From Pantoea deleyi (lineage in GTDB: Bacteria > Pseudomonadota > Gammaproteobacteria > Enterobacterales > Enterobacteriaceae): 64,000 nt of DNA. Shown here one piece after another: positions 39,100 through 50,062 of the stretch; positions within the stretch are counted from its first letter, which is position 1, and every line of letters begins with the position of its first letter. The notes under the pieces were generated by a model. It saw nothing but the letters and a program-made list of their open reading frames with translations. It had not been told where the DNA came from and did not search any database. Location of the stretch: positions 2,914,001 through 2,978,000 of the forward strand of contig NZ_CP071405.1 of assembly GCF_022647325.1 (NCBI RefSeq), in the 5' to 3' direction. Position numbers and translations under genes: made by a program.

Positions 39100-39705
39100 T
39101 TAAAATTTAAACTTCTGGCGGCCCGCCAGTGAGTGGGACAGCGTGGTGCCATCGACCATCTCCAGCTCACCGCCCACCGGCACGCCGTGCGCGATACGGC
39201 TGGCATCGACGCCATACTGGCCGCAAAGCTCCGCAATGTAGTTGGCGGTCGCCTCACCTTCCACCGTCGGGTTGGTGGCAAGGATCACCTCCTGCAGCGG
39301 TTCGCTCTCCAGACGCTGCTCCAGACGATCCAGGCCGATATCGGCCGGACCAATCCCGTCGAGCGGCGAGAGGTGGCCCATCAGCACAAAGTAGCGTCCG
39401 CCGAACTGGCCGGTCTGCTCAATGGCGTGAATGTCCGCCGGGCTTTCCACCACGCAGATCTGACCATTCTGCTGACGCCGGGGATTAGCGCAGATGGTGC
39501 AGATTTCCTGCTCGGTAAAGGTCCGGCAATCGGCGCAGTGACCAATCTCCGACATCGCCCGGGTCAGCGCCTGGGCCAGCCGCATGCCTCCGCTGCGGTC
39601 ACGCTGCAGCAGCTGAAAAGCCATGCGCTGTGCCGACTTCGGCCCCACGCCGGGCAGGCAGCGCAGCGACTCCATCAATGCTTCAAGCAGTGGGCTGGTT
39701 TGCAT
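39100..39705 (-). CDS. recR: Recombination mediator protein RecR
   Basis: A 201-residue RecF-pathway protein that loads RecA on gapped DNA with RecO. It has the helix-hairpin-helix region, a four-Cys zinc finger (C-A-D-C then C-T-I-C near 57-72) and a Toprim domain (V-V-E-S-P-A-D). Its ATG overlaps the ybaB stop (TGATG), giving coupled translation. Confidence 0.97.
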   Translation of the reverse strand: MQTSPLLEALMESLRCLPGVGPKSAQRMAFQLLQRDRSGGMRLAQALTRAMSEIGHCADCRTFTEQEICTICANPRRQQNGQICVVESPADIHAIEQTGQFGGRYFVLMGHLSPLDGIGPADIGLDRLEQRLESEPLQEVILATNPTVEGEATANYIAELCGQYGVDASRIAHGVPVGGELEMVDGTTLSHSLAGRQKFKF

Positions 39706-40037
39706 CAGAACGGCATCTTAAAGCCTGGTGGCAGCTGCATGCCTGAGGAGACAGACGCCATTTTCTCTTTCTGGGTTTCATCAATGCGACGTGCCGCATC
39801 GTTGAACGCCGCTGCGATCAGATCTTCCAGCATATCTTTGTCATCTTCCAGCAGGCTCGGATCGACTTCCACGCGACGGCAGTTGTGCGCGCCGTTAATG
39901 GTCACCTTAACCAGGCCCGCACCGGATTCGCCGGTGACTTCGATTGCGGCGATCTCTTCCTGAGCCTTGGCCATTTTTTCCTGCATCTGCTGGGCCTGTT
40001 TCATCAGGTTGCCCAATCCGCCTTTACCACCAAACAT
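39705..40037 (-). CDS. ybaB: Nucleoid-associated protein YbaB (EbfC)
   Basis: A 110-residue homodimeric DNA-binding protein with a Gly-rich N terminus ([11 protein letters not shown]) and a Met/Gln-rich helix ([10 protein letters not shown]). The ATG at 40037 fits the family; the longer frame does not. Lies between dnaX and recR, forming the dnaX-ybaB-recR operon. Confidence 0.96.
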   Translation of the reverse strand: MFGGKGGLGNLMKQAQQMQEKMAKAQEEIAAIEVTGESGAGLVKVTINGAHNCRRVEVDPSLLEDDKDMLEDLIAAAFNDAARRIDETQKEKMASVSSGMQLPPGFKMPF

Positions 40038-40092
40038 AGTCTTCTCTCTCAGCTGAGGCTGCAGCGCTACCGTTGAGATAGCCGCAGCGTGT

Positions 40093-42159
40093 CTAAACAG
40101 GTCGGATACTCTCCTCATCCAGGTCAGCATCAAAAAAGCGCTGTAACGTCTGAATGTGGGTATCACAGGTGATCGACTGACGCGCCTGCGCCAGCTTCTC
40201 TTCGTAAATGGCCTGACGCCACTCCAGTGGCGTCAACACCGATGAATTATCGTCTTCAACTACCGAGAGTTCAACTCTCTGCCCGGCACGCTGACTCAGC
40301 GCCTCGCTTAAGACCTGCTGCGCCGAAGGGGAGTTGAGGTGACGCTGACTGCTGCGCAGGTGCAGGCAGACGCCGGTTTCGGTCACCTCTTTCCAGGCAT
40401 TCAGCGCCAGCTGCTGCACCAGTTTCGGCAGCGGCAGCGTGGGGATCTCTGCGGCCCACGGGTCACGTGCCTGCGCTTCTTCTGCCAGTCGCGCCGCCAG
40501 CTCAGGGGTTTTCTCATGCTCCAGCGCAGAACGCAAGGCCTTTGGCGTCGCCACCGGCTCTGCCACGTCCACCGGCTGATTCACCGCTTTCCAGCGATAG
40601 GCCTCCTCTTTTACCGGGGCGGCTGGTTCGCGATCGCGGATACGCTGCTGGCTGCGCTCGGTAACCGAGGCCAGCCGCTCCAGCGCGGAGTTGGCCGGCC
40701 GCGCACCTGGCGCCGCCGGCTCACTCTTTTTTGGTTTGTTCGCTCCCTGACGCAGCAACTGCGTGCGCGCCTGCAGGAGCTGACTGGTGGAACTGGAAAG
40801 TGCCGAATCAGAGGCTGCCTCTGGCGGCGGCGCATCCGGTGGTGGCGCGTTGTGCGGCGCCGGATCGGGCGCGGCCATCTGCGGCTGAGCGGCCACCTGG
40901 CGCGGCGCGGGCTGCCGGGTCGTCGGTGAAGCGGCCTGCGATGACGGCGTTGCGGCGCGCGCAGCCGGCGTCGATGTCACCGGGGAAGAGGCGGTTTCAG
41001 CCGCCGCGCCAGGCGCAACGGGTGACATCTGCTGGGTCAGCGCAGGACGCGCGATGGGCTCCGCCACCGCCGCTTTGGGATGAAACGCCAGCGCCCGCAG
41101 CAGTGTCATCTCGACACCCATGCGGCGATCGGGCGCAATCGGCAGATCCTTGCGGCCCATCAGCAGGGTCTGGTAGTAGAGCTGCAGATCGGCAGGCGGC
41201 ACGATCCGCGCCAGCTCACGCAGGCGGATCGCATTGCTCTCATCGTCGTCGTTGAGCGAGGTCGGTAACAGTTGCACCATCGCAATCTGGTGCAGCAGGC
41301 GCAGCATCTCAACCAGCAGCGCTTCCCACTCCACGCCGCGAGACGCGGCCTGACTCAGCAGAGTCATCACCTGCTGACCGTCGCCGTCGACCAGCGCCTC
41401 CAGCAGCCCCAGCGGCTGTTCATCGTCCAGGGTGCCGAGCATGACGCTGACGGTGCTGCTGGTCACTGCGCCCTGCCCCATGGCAATCGCCTGGTCTGTC
41501 AGGCTCAGCGCATCACGCATACTGCCATCTGCCGCGCGGGCCAGCTGCTGCAGCGCCCGCGTTTCGCTTTCGATCGCTTCCTGCTTCAGGACATGCTCAA
41601 GCTGCTGACGGATCTGGTCAACATCGAGGGCTTTAAGGTGGAACTGCAGGCAGCGCGAAAGGATAGTTACCGGCAGCTTCTGCGGATCGGTGGTCGCCAG
41701 CAGAAATTTAACGTGGGCAGGCGGCTCTTCCAGCGTCTTTAACAGCGCATTGAAGCTGTGACGCGAGAGCATGTGCACTTCATCGATCAGATAGACTTTG
41801 AAGCGGCCGCGGGCCGGGGCGTACTGCACGTTGTCGAGCAGATCGCGGGTATCTTCAACTTTGGTGCGCGATGCGGCATCGATTTCGATCAGATCGACAA
41901 AGCGGCCCTGCTCAATTTCCCGGCAGTTATCACACACGCCGCAGGGCGTGGCGGTAATGCCCGTTTCGCAGTTAAGGCCTTTGGCGAGCAGACGCGCAAT
42001 GGTGGTCTTCCCGACGCCACGGGTGCCGGAGAAGAGATAAGCATGATGGATGCGTCCCAGAGACAATCCATTCGCCAGCGCCGTCAGAACATGTTCCTGA
42101 CCGACAACATCAGCAAAAGCCTGGGGACGCCATTTTCGCGCAAGTACCTGATAGCTCAT
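40093..42159 (-). CDS. dnaX: DNA polymerase III tau and gamma subunits
   Basis: A 688-residue clamp-loader ATPase (tau). Domain I has G-T-R-G-V-G-K-T-T (45-53), a four-Cys zinc site near 64-79 and the S-R-C sensor motif; domains IV-V bind DnaB and the polymerase. The E. coli protein has 643 residues; the extra length is in a Pro/Ala/Gln-rich linker (about 375-470). The gamma form is made by frameshifting at 40726-40732 and would be 479 residues. The ATG at 42159 starts [12 protein letters not shown]. Confidence 0.97.
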   Translation of the reverse strand: MSYQVLARKWRPQAFADVVGQEHVLTALANGLSLGRIHHAYLFSGTRGVGKTTIARLLAKGLNCETGITATPCGVCDNCREIEQGRFVDLIEIDAASRTKVEDTRDLLDNVQYAPARGRFKVYLIDEVHMLSRHSFNALLKTLEEPPAHVKFLLATTDPQKLPVTILSRCLQFHLKALDVDQIRQQLEHVLKQEAIESETRALQQLARAADGSMRDALSLTDQAIAMGQGAVTSSTVSVMLGTLDDEQPLGLLEALVDGDGQQVMTLLSQAASRGVEWEALLVEMLRLLHQIAMVQLLPTSLNDDDESNAIRLRELARIVPPADLQLYYQTLLMGRKDLPIAPDRRMGVEMTLLRALAFHPKAAVAEPIARPALTQQMSPVAPGAAAETASSPVTSTPAARAATPSSQAASPTTRQPAPRQVAAQPQMAAPDPAPHNAPPPDAPPPEAASDSALSSSTSQLLQARTQLLRQGANKPKKSEPAAPGARPANSALERLASVTERSQQRIRDREPAAPVKEEAYRWKAVNQPVDVAEPVATPKALRSALEHEKTPELAARLAEEAQARDPWAAEIPTLPLPKLVQQLALNAWKEVTETGVCLHLRSSQRHLNSPSAQQVLSEALSQRAGQRVELSVVEDDNSSVLTPLEWRQAIYEEKLAQARQSITCDTHIQTLQRFFDADLDEESIRPV
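40721..40732 (-). other. dnaX programmed -1 frameshift signal
   Basis: On the minus strand A-AAA-AAG (40732-40726) is in register; a -1 slip reads GAG then TGA (40723-40721), exactly as in E. coli. An AGGGAGC Shine-Dalgarno-like stimulator lies ten bases upstream, and a GC-rich hairpin (about 11 bp, one mismatch) follows immediately downstream. Confidence 0.92.
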
Positions 42160-42315
42160 GTGGATTCGACGAAGTTGGATGGAAAGATGAGCGCAGACGC
42201 TCTGCAACCCCTGTATAAGATTGCAGTAGTCTATCAGCTACGCTTTTGGCTGGCACTCGTTATCTTGACGCCGGGGCGTGACGGCCTCGCCGGGTCGCAA
42301 GGCCGAAAGAGTGGC

Positions 42316-42867
42316 TTAGTGGCCGGGGAATTTGACCAGGCTGTAGCTCTCGACGCCCAGGGCCTCAAGGCGGGATTCACCGGTCAGGTCGAACAGGTTA
42401 ATGATGAAAGCCGCATCCTTGACTTCACCGCCTGCGCGACGAATCAGCTTAACGGTCGCTTCGATCGTTCCGCCGGTCGCCAGCAGATCATCCACCACCA
42501 GCACCAGGTCGCCAGGCTGGATCGCATCTTTGTGCAGTTCCAGCGTGTCGGTGCCATATTCCAGCTCATAAGATTCGCTGTAGACCGCACGGGGCAGTTT
42601 ACCCGGCTTACGCACCGGCACAAAACCTACACCGAGACCTAAGGCCACCGGCGCACCAAACAGGAAACCGCGCGCTTCGGTTCCCACGACTTTGGTGATG
42701 CCCTTGTTACGGTAGCGCTCAACCAGCAGCGAAATCGACGCGGCATAGGCGCGGGGATCTTCCAGCAGGCTGGTGACATCGCGGAACAGGATGCCTGGCT
42801 TAGGATAATCGGGGATACTTTTGATGCTGTTTTCAATCAATTCAAGCTGCTGCGCAGTGTCGGTCAT
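42316..42867 (-). CDS. apt: Adenine phosphoribosyltransferase
   Basis: A 183-residue salvage enzyme converting adenine and PRPP to AMP, same length as in E. coli. The PRPP-binding motif [13 protein letters not shown] lies near residues 119-131. The ATG at 42867 was chosen as the match to E. coli. Own transcription unit upstream of dnaX. Confidence 0.97.
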   Translation of the reverse strand: MTDTAQQLELIENSIKSIPDYPKPGILFRDVTSLLEDPRAYAASISLLVERYRNKGITKVVGTEARGFLFGAPVALGLGVGFVPVRKPGKLPRAVYSESYELEYGTDTLELHKDAIQPGDLVLVVDDLLATGGTIEATVKLIRRAGGEVKDAAFIINLFDLTGESRLEALGVESYSLVKFPGH

Positions 42868-43011
42868 AATGATACGCCTGGTAAAAAATTCTGTTTCGCG
42901 CAGCTTCAAAAGCGCTAATACCTGATAAAAGGTTCAGCGGAAGTTGATTCACAAAGGGAAGCCACGCATGAAGACGCCCAAATCTAAGCAAATGACCGGC
43001 TAATTGCAACT

Positions 43012-43401
43012 TTATCGCGGCGGTTGCGGTGCGTCCGCTGCTTCTGCCACCACCGGAATACGCCACATAAACAGCAGCAGCGCCGCCAGCATGATCAGCA
43101 GCATAATGCGCACCCAGAACTGATGAACCAGAAACAGGGAGAGGCTGAAGGTCGCGACGATCAGGCAGACCGCGCGCACTTTGGCACCCGGCGGCATCGC
43201 GCGATGCTGCTGCCAGTGACGCAGATAGCGGCCAAAGGGGGATGTCCACAGCAGCCAGTGGTGAAAACGCGGCGATGACCGGGCAAAACACCAGGCGGCC
43301 AGCAGCATGAATGGCGTGGTCGGTAATAAAGGTAATACAATGCCCAGCGTTCCCAGCACAATTGCCAGCCAGCCGAGGGTCAATAACAGAATGCGTTGCA
43401 T
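43012..43401 (-). CDS. ybaN: DUF454 inner-membrane protein YbaN
   Basis: A 129-residue membrane protein with three helices and the DUF454 signature L-P-T-T-P-F-x-L-L-A-A-W-C-F-A-R-S-S-P-R-F (about residues 26-46). The ATG at 43401 (M-Q-R-I-L) matches E. coli. Function unknown. Divergent from priC. Confidence 0.92.
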   Translation of the reverse strand: MQRILLLTLGWLAIVLGTLGIVLPLLPTTPFMLLAAWCFARSSPRFHHWLLWTSPFGRYLRHWQQHRAMPPGAKVRAVCLIVATFSLSLFLVHQFWVRIMLLIMLAALLLFMWRIPVVAEAADAPQPPR

Positions 43402-43458
43402 GAATGCTGCCCAGCTCACCTCTCATCTGCTTACGTTAACACAACAGAGCGTCACGCC

Positions 43459-43989
43459 ATGAGTGCGATTGTCACCCAGGCGCGCCTGGAGCAGCTTCTG
43501 GCCGCCCTGCGTCAGGAGATCGCCCGCCATCCCGATGGCGCCTGCCGTCAGCCGCGCTTTGACACCCAACTATTCCGCACCCGGGGCACGCGGCTGGCGG
43601 ACTACCTGCAGGAGGTGGAGGAGAATGTCGCCCGGCTGCGCGACAGCAGCCACGATCTGGCCCGCAGCGCCTGGCTGGCGGAACGGCTGGTCGATCAGAT
43701 TGCCGCCCTGCAGCGTGAGGCGACAACCCAGCAGTTGCGCCTCCGACGCGAACAGCCGCTGCGTGAACCACGCACCTCGAAATATCAGGAGTACCGCGAA
43801 TTCGAGCGTCGTCTGCTGGCGATGATCGCCCAGCGGGAGGCGCGACTGGCGCAGGCAGAAACGCTGGCGATTCAGCAGCAGCTGAAGCAGGATCTGGAGA
43901 CGCTGGAGGGCCGGCTGGCCCGCTGCCGCCAGGCAATTCGGGCCGTTGAGTGGGCCGCCTCGCTGCGCGGCAGCGATCGGGACGAATAA
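43459..43989 (+). CDS. priC: Primosomal replication protein N'' (PriC)
   Basis: A 176-residue replication restart protein that loads DnaB on stalled forks with SSB. It is rich in Arg, Gln and Leu helices; F-D-T-Q-L-F lies near residues 33-38 and Y-Q-E-Y-R-E-F-E-R-R-L near 112-122. The ATG at 43459 was preferred to the upstream frame because it starts the family homology. Confidence 0.9.
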   Translation: MSAIVTQARLEQLLAALRQEIARHPDGACRQPRFDTQLFRTRGTRLADYLQEVEENVARLRDSSHDLARSAWLAERLVDQIAALQREATTQQLRLRREQPLREPRTSKYQEYREFERRLLAMIAQREARLAQAETLAIQQQLKQDLETLEGRLARCRQAIRAVEWAASLRGSDRDE

Positions 43990-44046
43990 AGCGCAGCGTG
44001 ACAAAAGCGCTTCTATACTGGGTGTAATTCTGCGTGGAGAAGAACG

Positions 44047-44292
44047 ATGGGTTTAGTGACCTGGCTGATAGCGGGGCTGCTGCTGGGCTGGCTGAAACGG
44101 CTGCTGATGCCGGGACGCCCCGGCGGACTGGTGGCGACCCTGACGCTGTCGATGATCGGCGCGCTGCTGGGCGGTTATATCGCCACCTATTTTGACCTGG
44201 GCAGCCTGGCAACGCTGCACGCGGGCGCACTGGGCATGGCGATCCTGGGTGCCCTGCTGATGCTGCTGGTGGTTGCCCGATTACGTATATAG
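44047..44292 (+). CDS. GlsB/YeaQ/YmgE family membrane protein
   Basis: An 81-residue hydrophobic protein with three helices, Gly-rich, of the transglycosylase-associated protein family ([17 protein letters not shown] near 39-47). Such proteins are stress-associated, with no proven activity. It precedes rsmS by eight bases and probably shares its transcript with priC. Confidence 0.8.
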   Translation: MGLVTWLIAGLLLGWLKRLLMPGRPGGLVATLTLSMIGALLGGYIATYFDLGSLATLHAGALGMAILGALLMLLVVARLRI

Positions 44293-44300
44293 GAGAAGCG

Positions 44301-44453
44301 ATGTCCCTGGAAAATGCCCCTGATGACGTCAAACTGGCGGTCGATCTGATTCAGCTTCTGGAAGAGCATCAGCTGCCGGTGGAGACGGTGCTCTCCGCGC
44401 TGGCGATGGTCCAGCGCGATTTCGAGAACAAGCGCGATAGCCAGTCGGCTTAG
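44301..44453 (+). CDS. rsmS: Small protein RsmS (YbaM)
   Basis: A 50-residue protein starting [17 protein letters not shown], almost identical to the start of E. coli YbaM (DUF2496). In Pectobacterium, RsmS is a pleiotropic regulator of virulence enzymes. A perfect AGGAGA ribosome site precedes it. Its stop overlaps that of acrR on the other strand by four bases. Confidence 0.92.
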   Translation: MSLENAPDDVKLAVDLIQLLEEHQLPVETVLSALAMVQRDFENKRDSQSA

Positions 44454-45088
44454 TGGCGGGCGGTCAGCGTCGGGCTGAGACGCAGCATATCGATAAAGGC
44501 GTTGACCAGCGTGGGCGCGTCCGCCGACAGATCAAAGCTCTCTGGCGCAAACAGCCAGCTCTCCATCATGCCGTTAACGTAACCGCGAAGGATTAGCGCG
44601 GCCTGACGCGTACTGAGAGTGCCCGGCAATTGTCCTGCTTCAATACACTGGCGCAGGACATCTTCGATTTTGTCGTAGCACTCCAGCAGTAAACTTTGTT
44701 GCATACTTTTCAGCGTTGACATTTCACCCACAAATTCGCATTTATGGAAAATGATCTCCATCAAAGCACGACGCTGCGGATCCTTTGCTGTCGCATCAAA
44801 GATATAGACCAGCATTGCGCGCAACACGGAGAGTGGATCCCCCGGGTATTTTGTCTGATACTCAAGTTCCACATCGTCCAGACCAGCATCACAACGAAGC
44901 CATATTTCGTGTAATACATCGGCTTTATTTTTAAAGTGCCAGTAGATTGCGCCTCGCGTGACGCTGGCTGCGGTTGCAATGTCTGCCAGAGAAGTGGCTG
45001 ACACGCCCTGCTGTGAAAACAGAACGATGGCGGCATCGAGAATTTGATGCCGCGTTTCAAGTGCTTGCGCTTTGGTTTTTCGTGCCAT
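44450..45088 (-). CDS. acrR: TetR-family repressor AcrR
   Basis: A 212-residue repressor of acrAB. The TetR helix-turn-helix (about 10-56) has [20 protein letters not shown]; the larger C-terminal domain binds drugs. It is divergent from acrA and its operator lies between the two genes. Conserved over the full length with E. coli AcrR (215 residues). Confidence 0.96.
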   Translation of the reverse strand: MARKTKAQALETRHQILDAAIVLFSQQGVSATSLADIATAASVTRGAIYWHFKNKADVLHEIWLRCDAGLDDVELEYQTKYPGDPLSVLRAMLVYIFDATAKDPQRRALMEIIFHKCEFVGEMSTLKSMQQSLLLECYDKIEDVLRQCIEAGQLPGTLSTRQAALILRGYVNGMMESWLFAPESFDLSADAPTLVNAFIDMLRLSPTLTARH

Positions 45089-45117
45089 AGGGGGCTTTTT
45101 TTACAAACAGGTAAGTT

Positions 45118-45141
45118 TACATACATTTGTGAATGTATGTA
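45118..45141. promoter_or_regulatory. AcrR operator
   Basis: A 24-bp near-perfect palindrome built on TACATACA and TGTATGTA arms around TTTGTGAA. It is the same, base for base, as the E. coli AcrR operator as I recall it, and lies between acrR and acrA. Confidence 0.9.
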
Positions 45142-45228
45142 CCATAGCATGACCTGCGACTTGACACAGCAATGGGTTTTCAGTTTGTGATCCATTGACC
45201 AATTGATACCGGACACTAGAGGTTTATT

Positions 45229-46425
45229 ATGAATAAAATCAGAGGATTATCGCCTCTGGCGGCCGCCCTGATGCTATCAGGCAGCTTTTTGTTAACAGGA
45301 TGTGACAACAATAAATCCGAACAAGCCGCCCAGCAGCAACCGCCAGCCGTCGGTGTTGTGACACTGAAAACTGAACCCCTTAAGATTTCAACTGAATTAC
45401 CCGGCCGTACCTCGGCCTATCGTGTGGCTGAAGTCCGTCCGCAGGTGTCCGGTATCATTCTGAAGCGTAATTTCGTTGAAGGCAGCGATATCAAAGCTGG
45501 TCAGTCTCTCTATCAGATCGATCCTGCGACCTACCAGGCCGCTTACGACAGCGCCAAAGGCGACTTAACGCAGGCGCAGGCGAATGCCCGTATCGCGCAG
45601 CTGACCGTTAAGCGTTACAAACCGCTGCTCGGCACGAAATATATCAGTCAGCAGGATTACGACACCGCCGTGGCGACCGCCGCGCAAAACGATGCGGCCG
45701 TTCAGGTTGCTAAAGCCAATGTGGAAACCGCTCGTATTAATCTGGCGTACACCCGCGTGACCTCCCCGATCAGTGGCCGCATCGGCAAATCCTCCGTGAC
45801 CGAAGGTGCCCTGGTGCAGAGCGCACAGACCACCGCGCTGGCGACGGTTCAGCAGCTGGATCCGATGTATGTTGACGTTACGCAGTCGAGCGAAGACTTT
45901 ATGCGCCTGCGTTCAGAGCTGGAGTCAGGTCAGCTGAAGCAGAACGACGGTAAAGCCAACGTTACTCTGCTGATGCAGGATGGCAGCAGCTACGCGCAGA
46001 CGGGTACGCTGGAGTTTTCTGACGTCACCGTCGATGAAACCACCGGTTCCATCACGCTGCGCGCCATTGTGCCGAACCCGAACCACACCCTGTTACCGGG
46101 GATGTTTGTACGTGCACGTCTGGATGAAGGCACCAACCCGAATGCGCTGCTGGTGCCTCAGCAGGCGGTTACCCGTACCCCAACCGGCCAGGCAACGGTA
46201 ATGGTCGTGGGCGCGGATAACAAAGTGGAATCACGTCCGGTCACCACCTCGCAGGCGATTGGCGACAAGTGGTTAGTCACCGGCGGGGTCAAAGCGGGCG
46301 AGCGGGTGATCAGCACCGGTCTCCAGCGTGCCAAACCTGGCGCACAGGTTACTCCACAAGAAGTCTCAGACGATGCGAAAGCGGCACCCGATGCAAAGCC
46401 GCAGTCTGACAAGTCATCGTCATAA
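45229..46425 (+). CDS. acrA: AcrA periplasmic adaptor of the AcrAB-TolC pump
   Basis: A 398-residue lipoprotein: signal peptide with lipobox L-T-G-C (Cys25), a lipoyl/alpha-hairpin domain (about 60-180) and beta-barrel and membrane-proximal domains. It links AcrB to TolC. Start at ATG 45229 with AGAGGT upstream. acrB follows after 16 bases. Confidence 0.98.
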   Translation: MNKIRGLSPLAAALMLSGSFLLTGCDNNKSEQAAQQQPPAVGVVTLKTEPLKISTELPGRTSAYRVAEVRPQVSGIILKRNFVEGSDIKAGQSLYQIDPATYQAAYDSAKGDLTQAQANARIAQLTVKRYKPLLGTKYISQQDYDTAVATAAQNDAAVQVAKANVETARINLAYTRVTSPISGRIGKSSVTEGALVQSAQTTALATVQQLDPMYVDVTQSSEDFMRLRSELESGQLKQNDGKANVTLLMQDGSSYAQTGTLEFSDVTVDETTGSITLRAIVPNPNHTLLPGMFVRARLDEGTNPNALLVPQQAVTRTPTGQATVMVVGADNKVESRPVTTSQAIGDKWLVTGGVKAGERVISTGLQRAKPGAQVTPQEVSDDAKAAPDAKPQSDKSSS

Positions 46426-46441
46426 CAGGAGCCGTTGATTC

Positions 46442-49400
46442 ATGGCTAAGTTCTTTATCGATCGCCCCATCTTTGCGTGGGTGCTCGCCATCATCATCAT
46501 GCTGGTCGGTGCGCTATCGATTCTCAAACTTCCGATCGAGCAATATCCCAATGTTGCGCCGCCGGCGATTGAGATTCAGGCCTCTTACCCGGGTGCGGAT
46601 GCGAAAACGCTGCAGGACTCGGTGACCCAGGTCATCGAGCAGAACATGAACGGTATCGACGGACTGATGTATATGTCCTCGAGCAGCGACTCCTCCGGTA
46701 CGCTGACCCTGACGCTCTCGTTTGAGTCAGGCACCGATGCGGACATCGCGCAGGTTCAGGTGCAGAACAAACTGCAGCTGGCGACGCCGCTGCTGCCGCA
46801 GGAAGTTCAGCAACAGGGGATTCAGGTTAAAAAATCCTCCAGCAGCTTCCTGATGGTGGCCGGTTTCATCAGCGACGACGACAATATGACCCAGAATGAC
46901 ATTTCTGATTATATTTCGTCGACCATCAAGGATCCGCTGAGCCGTACCAAGGGCGTGGGTGACACCCAGGTCTTCGGTGCGCAATACGCTATGCGTATCT
47001 GGATGGATCCGCACAAGCTGAACAACTACAACCTGACGCCGGTTGATGTGATCAGCGCGCTGAACACCCAGAACACCCAGGTCGCTGCCGGTCAGTTAGG
47101 CGGTACGCCACCGGTTCCGGGTCAGCAGCTTAACGCGTCGATCATTGCGCAAACCCGTCTGACCTCAACCGATGAGTTCGGCAAAATCCTGCTCAAGGTC
47201 AATGAGGATGGTTCTCAGGTTCGCCTGCGCGACGTGGCCAGGATCGAACTGGGTGCGGAAAACTACGAGATCATCGCCCGCTACAACGGCAAGCCTGCTT
47301 CCGGTATCGGTATCAAGCTGGCGACCGGTGCGAATGCGCTGGATACCGCCAATGCGGTGAAAGCTGAACTGGCCAAAATGCAGTCGACCTTCCCGGCCGG
47401 GATGAAAGTGGTCTATCCGTATGACACCACGCCCTTCGTAAAAATCTCGATTTTCGAAGTCGTGAAAACGCTGATTGAAGCGATCGTGCTGGTGTTCCTG
47501 GTGATGTACCTCTTCCTGCAGAACTTCCGCGCGACGCTGATCCCGACTATCGCCGTGCCGGTGGTGCTGCTGGGTACGTTCGCCGTAATCAGTGCTTTCG
47601 GTTACTCGATAAACACCCTGACGATGTTCGGGATGGTGCTGGCGATCGGCCTGCTGGTGGATGACGCCATCGTTGTGGTCGAGAACGTCGAGCGCGTTAT
47701 GGCCGAAGAGGGCCTGCCGCCCAAAGAGGCGACCAAACGTTCCATGGAGCAGATCCAGGGCGCGCTGGTGGGTATCGCGCTGGTGCTGGCCGCCGTCTTC
47801 ATTCCGATGGCGTTCTTTGGCGGATCGACCGGCGTTATTTATCGCCAGTTCTCCATCACCATCGTTTCCGCCATGGCCCTGTCGGTACTGGTCGCCTTTA
47901 TTCTGACGCCGGCACTCTGTGCCACCATGCTGAAGCCGGTTGAAAAAGGCGAGCACGGCAAAACCACCGGATTCTTCGGCTGGTTTAACCGCATGTTCGA
48001 CAAGAGCACCAACCACTATGTGGACAGCGTGGGCCACATGATCCGCAGTACCGGTCGCTATATGCTGATCTATCTGCTGATCGTGGTGGGTATGGCGTTC
48101 CTGTTTATGCGACTGCCCTCCTCCTTCTTACCGGAAGAGGATCAGGGTCTGCTGCTGGCGCAGGCGCAGCTGCCGGCCGGTGCAACCCAGGAGCGTACCC
48201 AGAAGGTGCTGGATCAGGTCACCGACTACTTCCTGACTCAGGAGAAGGATTCGGTTAAATCCGTGTTCACCGTTAACGGCTTCGGCTTTGCCGGTCGCGG
48301 ACAGAACACCGGTATCGCCTTCGTCAGTCTTAAACCCTGGGATGAGCGTACCAGCAGCGACATGAAAGTGCCGGCGATTGCGGGCCGTGCCATGCAGGCG
48401 CTGGGCGCGATCAAAGATGCGATGGTGATTCCGTTCAACCTGCCTGCGATTATCGAGCTGGGTAACGCCACCGGCTTCGACTTCGAGCTGATCGATCAGA
48501 ACAACCTCGGTCACGAGAAGCTGACGGAAGCGCGTAATCAGCTGTTCGGCATGATTGCCCAGCATCCTGATACCCTGGTGGGTGTGCGTCCGAACGGGCT
48601 GGAAGATACCCCGCAGTACAAGCTGACGATCGATCAGGAGAAAGCGCAGGCGCTGGGCGTATCACTGAGTGATATCAACACCACGCTGGCAGCCTCCTGG
48701 GGCGGCTCCTACGTCAACGACTTCATCGACCGTGGTCGCGTGAAGAAAGTGTACGTTATGGGCAAAGCGGACTCGCGTATGTTGCCGGACGACATCGGTA
48801 AGTGGTACGTGCGGAACAGCAGCGGAACCATGGTGCCGTTCTCGGCCTTCTCAACCGCGAAATGGCAGTACGGTTCACCGCGCCTTGAGCGTTACAACGG
48901 CCTGCCGGCGATGGAGATCCTGGGACAGGCTGCGCCGGGCAAGAGTTCGGGTGCCGCGATGGATCTGATGGAAGAACTGGCGGCGAAGCTGCCTGCGGGG
49001 ATTGGCTATGACTGGACCGGTATGTCCTATCAGGAACGCCTGTCAGGCAACCAGGCCCCTGCCCTCTACGCTATCTCGCTGATCGTGGTCTTCCTCTGTC
49101 TCGCCGCGCTGTATGAGAGCTGGTCGATTCCGTTCTCGGTCATGCTGGTGGTGCCACTCGGGGTAATCGGTGCGCTGATCTTTACCACGCTGCGTGGCTT
49201 AAGCAATGACGTCTACTTCGTGGTGGGATTACTGACAACCATCGGCCTCTCGACCAAGAACGCCATCCTTATCGTCGAATTTGCGAAAGATTTGATGGAT
49301 AAAGAGGGCAAAGGGCTGATTGAAGCGGCGCTGGAGGCGTGTCGTATGCGTCTGCGTCCTATCCTGATGACGTCACTGGCGTTTATTCTCGGGGTACTGC

Positions 49401-49597
49401 CGCTGGCAATCAGTACCGGCGCCGGTTCCGGTTCGCAGAACGCAGTAGGTACCGGCGTTATCGGGGGCATGGTCACCGCAACGCTGTTAGCGATCTTCTT
49501 CGTGCCGGTGTTCTTCGTGGTGGTCCGCCGCCGCTTCGGCAAGAAAAAAGATAACGCAGCAAAAGGTCATCCGGTCACCTCTGACCAGACACACTAA
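46442..49597 (+). CDS. acrB: AcrB RND multidrug efflux transporter
   Basis: A 1051-residue inner-membrane proton-driven pump with 12 helices and two big periplasmic loops. The proton-relay Asp pair is in [14 protein letters not shown] (about 400-413), and the C-terminal partner Lys/Thr helices are present. It exports dyes, bile salts, beta-lactams and many antibiotics with AcrA and TolC. Slightly longer than E. coli (1049). Confidence 0.98.
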   Translation: MAKFFIDRPIFAWVLAIIIMLVGALSILKLPIEQYPNVAPPAIEIQASYPGADAKTLQDSVTQVIEQNMNGIDGLMYMSSSSDSSGTLTLTLSFESGTDADIAQVQVQNKLQLATPLLPQEVQQQGIQVKKSSSSFLMVAGFISDDDNMTQNDISDYISSTIKDPLSRTKGVGDTQVFGAQYAMRIWMDPHKLNNYNLTPVDVISALNTQNTQVAAGQLGGTPPVPGQQLNASIIAQTRLTSTDEFGKILLKVNEDGSQVRLRDVARIELGAENYEIIARYNGKPASGIGIKLATGANALDTANAVKAELAKMQSTFPAGMKVVYPYDTTPFVKISIFEVVKTLIEAIVLVFLVMYLFLQNFRATLIPTIAVPVVLLGTFAVISAFGYSINTLTMFGMVLAIGLLVDDAIVVVENVERVMAEEGLPPKEATKRSMEQIQGALVGIALVLAAVFIPMAFFGGSTGVIYRQFSITIVSAMALSVLVAFILTPALCATMLKPVEKGEHGKTTGFFGWFNRMFDKSTNHYVDSVGHMIRSTGRYMLIYLLIVVGMAFLFMRLPSSFLPEEDQGLLLAQAQLPAGATQERTQKVLDQVTDYFLTQEKDSVKSVFTVNGFGFAGRGQNTGIAFVSLKPWDERTSSDMKVPAIAGRAMQALGAIKDAMVIPFNLPAIIELGNATGFDFELIDQNNLGHEKLTEARNQLFGMIAQHPDTLVGVRPNGLEDTPQYKLTIDQEKAQALGVSLSDINTTLAASWGGSYVNDFIDRGRVKKVYVMGKADSRMLPDDIGKWYVRNSSGTMVPFSAFSTAKWQYGSPRLERYNGLPAMEILGQAAPGKSSGAAMDLMEELAAKLPAGIGYDWTGMSYQERLSGNQAPALYAISLIVVFLCLAALYESWSIPFSVMLVVPLGVIGALIFTTLRGLSNDVYFVVGLLTTIGLSTKNAILIVEFAKDLMDKEGKGLIEAALEACRMRLRPILMTSLAFILGVLPLAISTGAGSGSQNAVGTGVIGGMVTATLLAIFFVPVFFVVVRRRFGKKKDNAAKGHPVTSDQTH

Positions 49598-49614
49598 GCT
49601 GTCATCCGTTAAAG

Positions 49615-49638
49615 GGCCGCGCAAGCGGCCTTTTTTTT
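49615..49638 (+). terminator. Terminator of acrAB
   Basis: Stem GGCCGC/GCGGCC with GCAA loop followed by eight T, preceded by AAAG that can extend the stem. Confidence 0.9.
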
Positions 49639-49765
49639 GCCTGCAAGTCTCTTTTCAGCTGCGGCCCTCTGCAGGTCGCGGCTTTGTCCTTCGCCCCGAG
49701 CTTCCCGCTTTACGCCTTTCGGACACGACGATCGTTGCAATCCTGGACGGTCTGCCGCATAATAT

Positions 49766-49780
49766 TGTTATAGTATAACA
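49766..49780. promoter_or_regulatory. Zur box of rpmE2-rpmJ2
   Basis: TGTTATAGTATAACA is a perfect 15-bp palindrome matching the core of the enterobacterial Zur site, 17 bases before the rpmE2 start. It would repress the genes when zinc is ample. Confidence 0.85.
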
Positions 49781-49797
49781 TTACAATTGAGAGCATT

Positions 49798-50052
49798 ATG
49801 AAAGCGAATATTCATCCTCACTATCGTCCGGTGGTCTTCCACGACACGTCGGCTGACGTCTGGTTCAAAATCGGATCGACCATCAAAACCGACCGTACCG
49901 TGGAGTTTGAAGGCGAAACCCTGCCCTACGTCACCCTGGATGTGTCATCGGCTTCGCACGTTTTCTACACCGGTAAACAGAAAGATTTCGCCAAAGAGGG
50001 CAGCACCGCACGCTTTAACCAGCGTTTCGGGCGCTTTCTTGGCCGCAAATAG
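49798..50052 (+). CDS. rpmE2: Zinc-independent ribosomal protein L31 type B
   Basis: An 84-residue L31 without the C-x-x-C zinc ribbon (C-minus form; YkgM in E. coli). It replaces zinc-bound RpmE when zinc is scarce and so releases zinc. It has the type B starts M-K-A-N-I-H-P and ends G-R-F-L-G-R-K. It is preceded by a Zur box and followed by rpmJ2 after 10 bases. Confidence 0.96.
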   Translation: MKANIHPHYRPVVFHDTSADVWFKIGSTIKTDRTVEFEGETLPYVTLDVSSASHVFYTGKQKDFAKEGSTARFNQRFGRFLGRK

Positions 50053-50062
50053 GAGGTGAGTC

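Noticed and set aside
47165..48037. A 290-codon minus-strand frame
   Set aside because: Antisense to acrB; shadow of the real gene.
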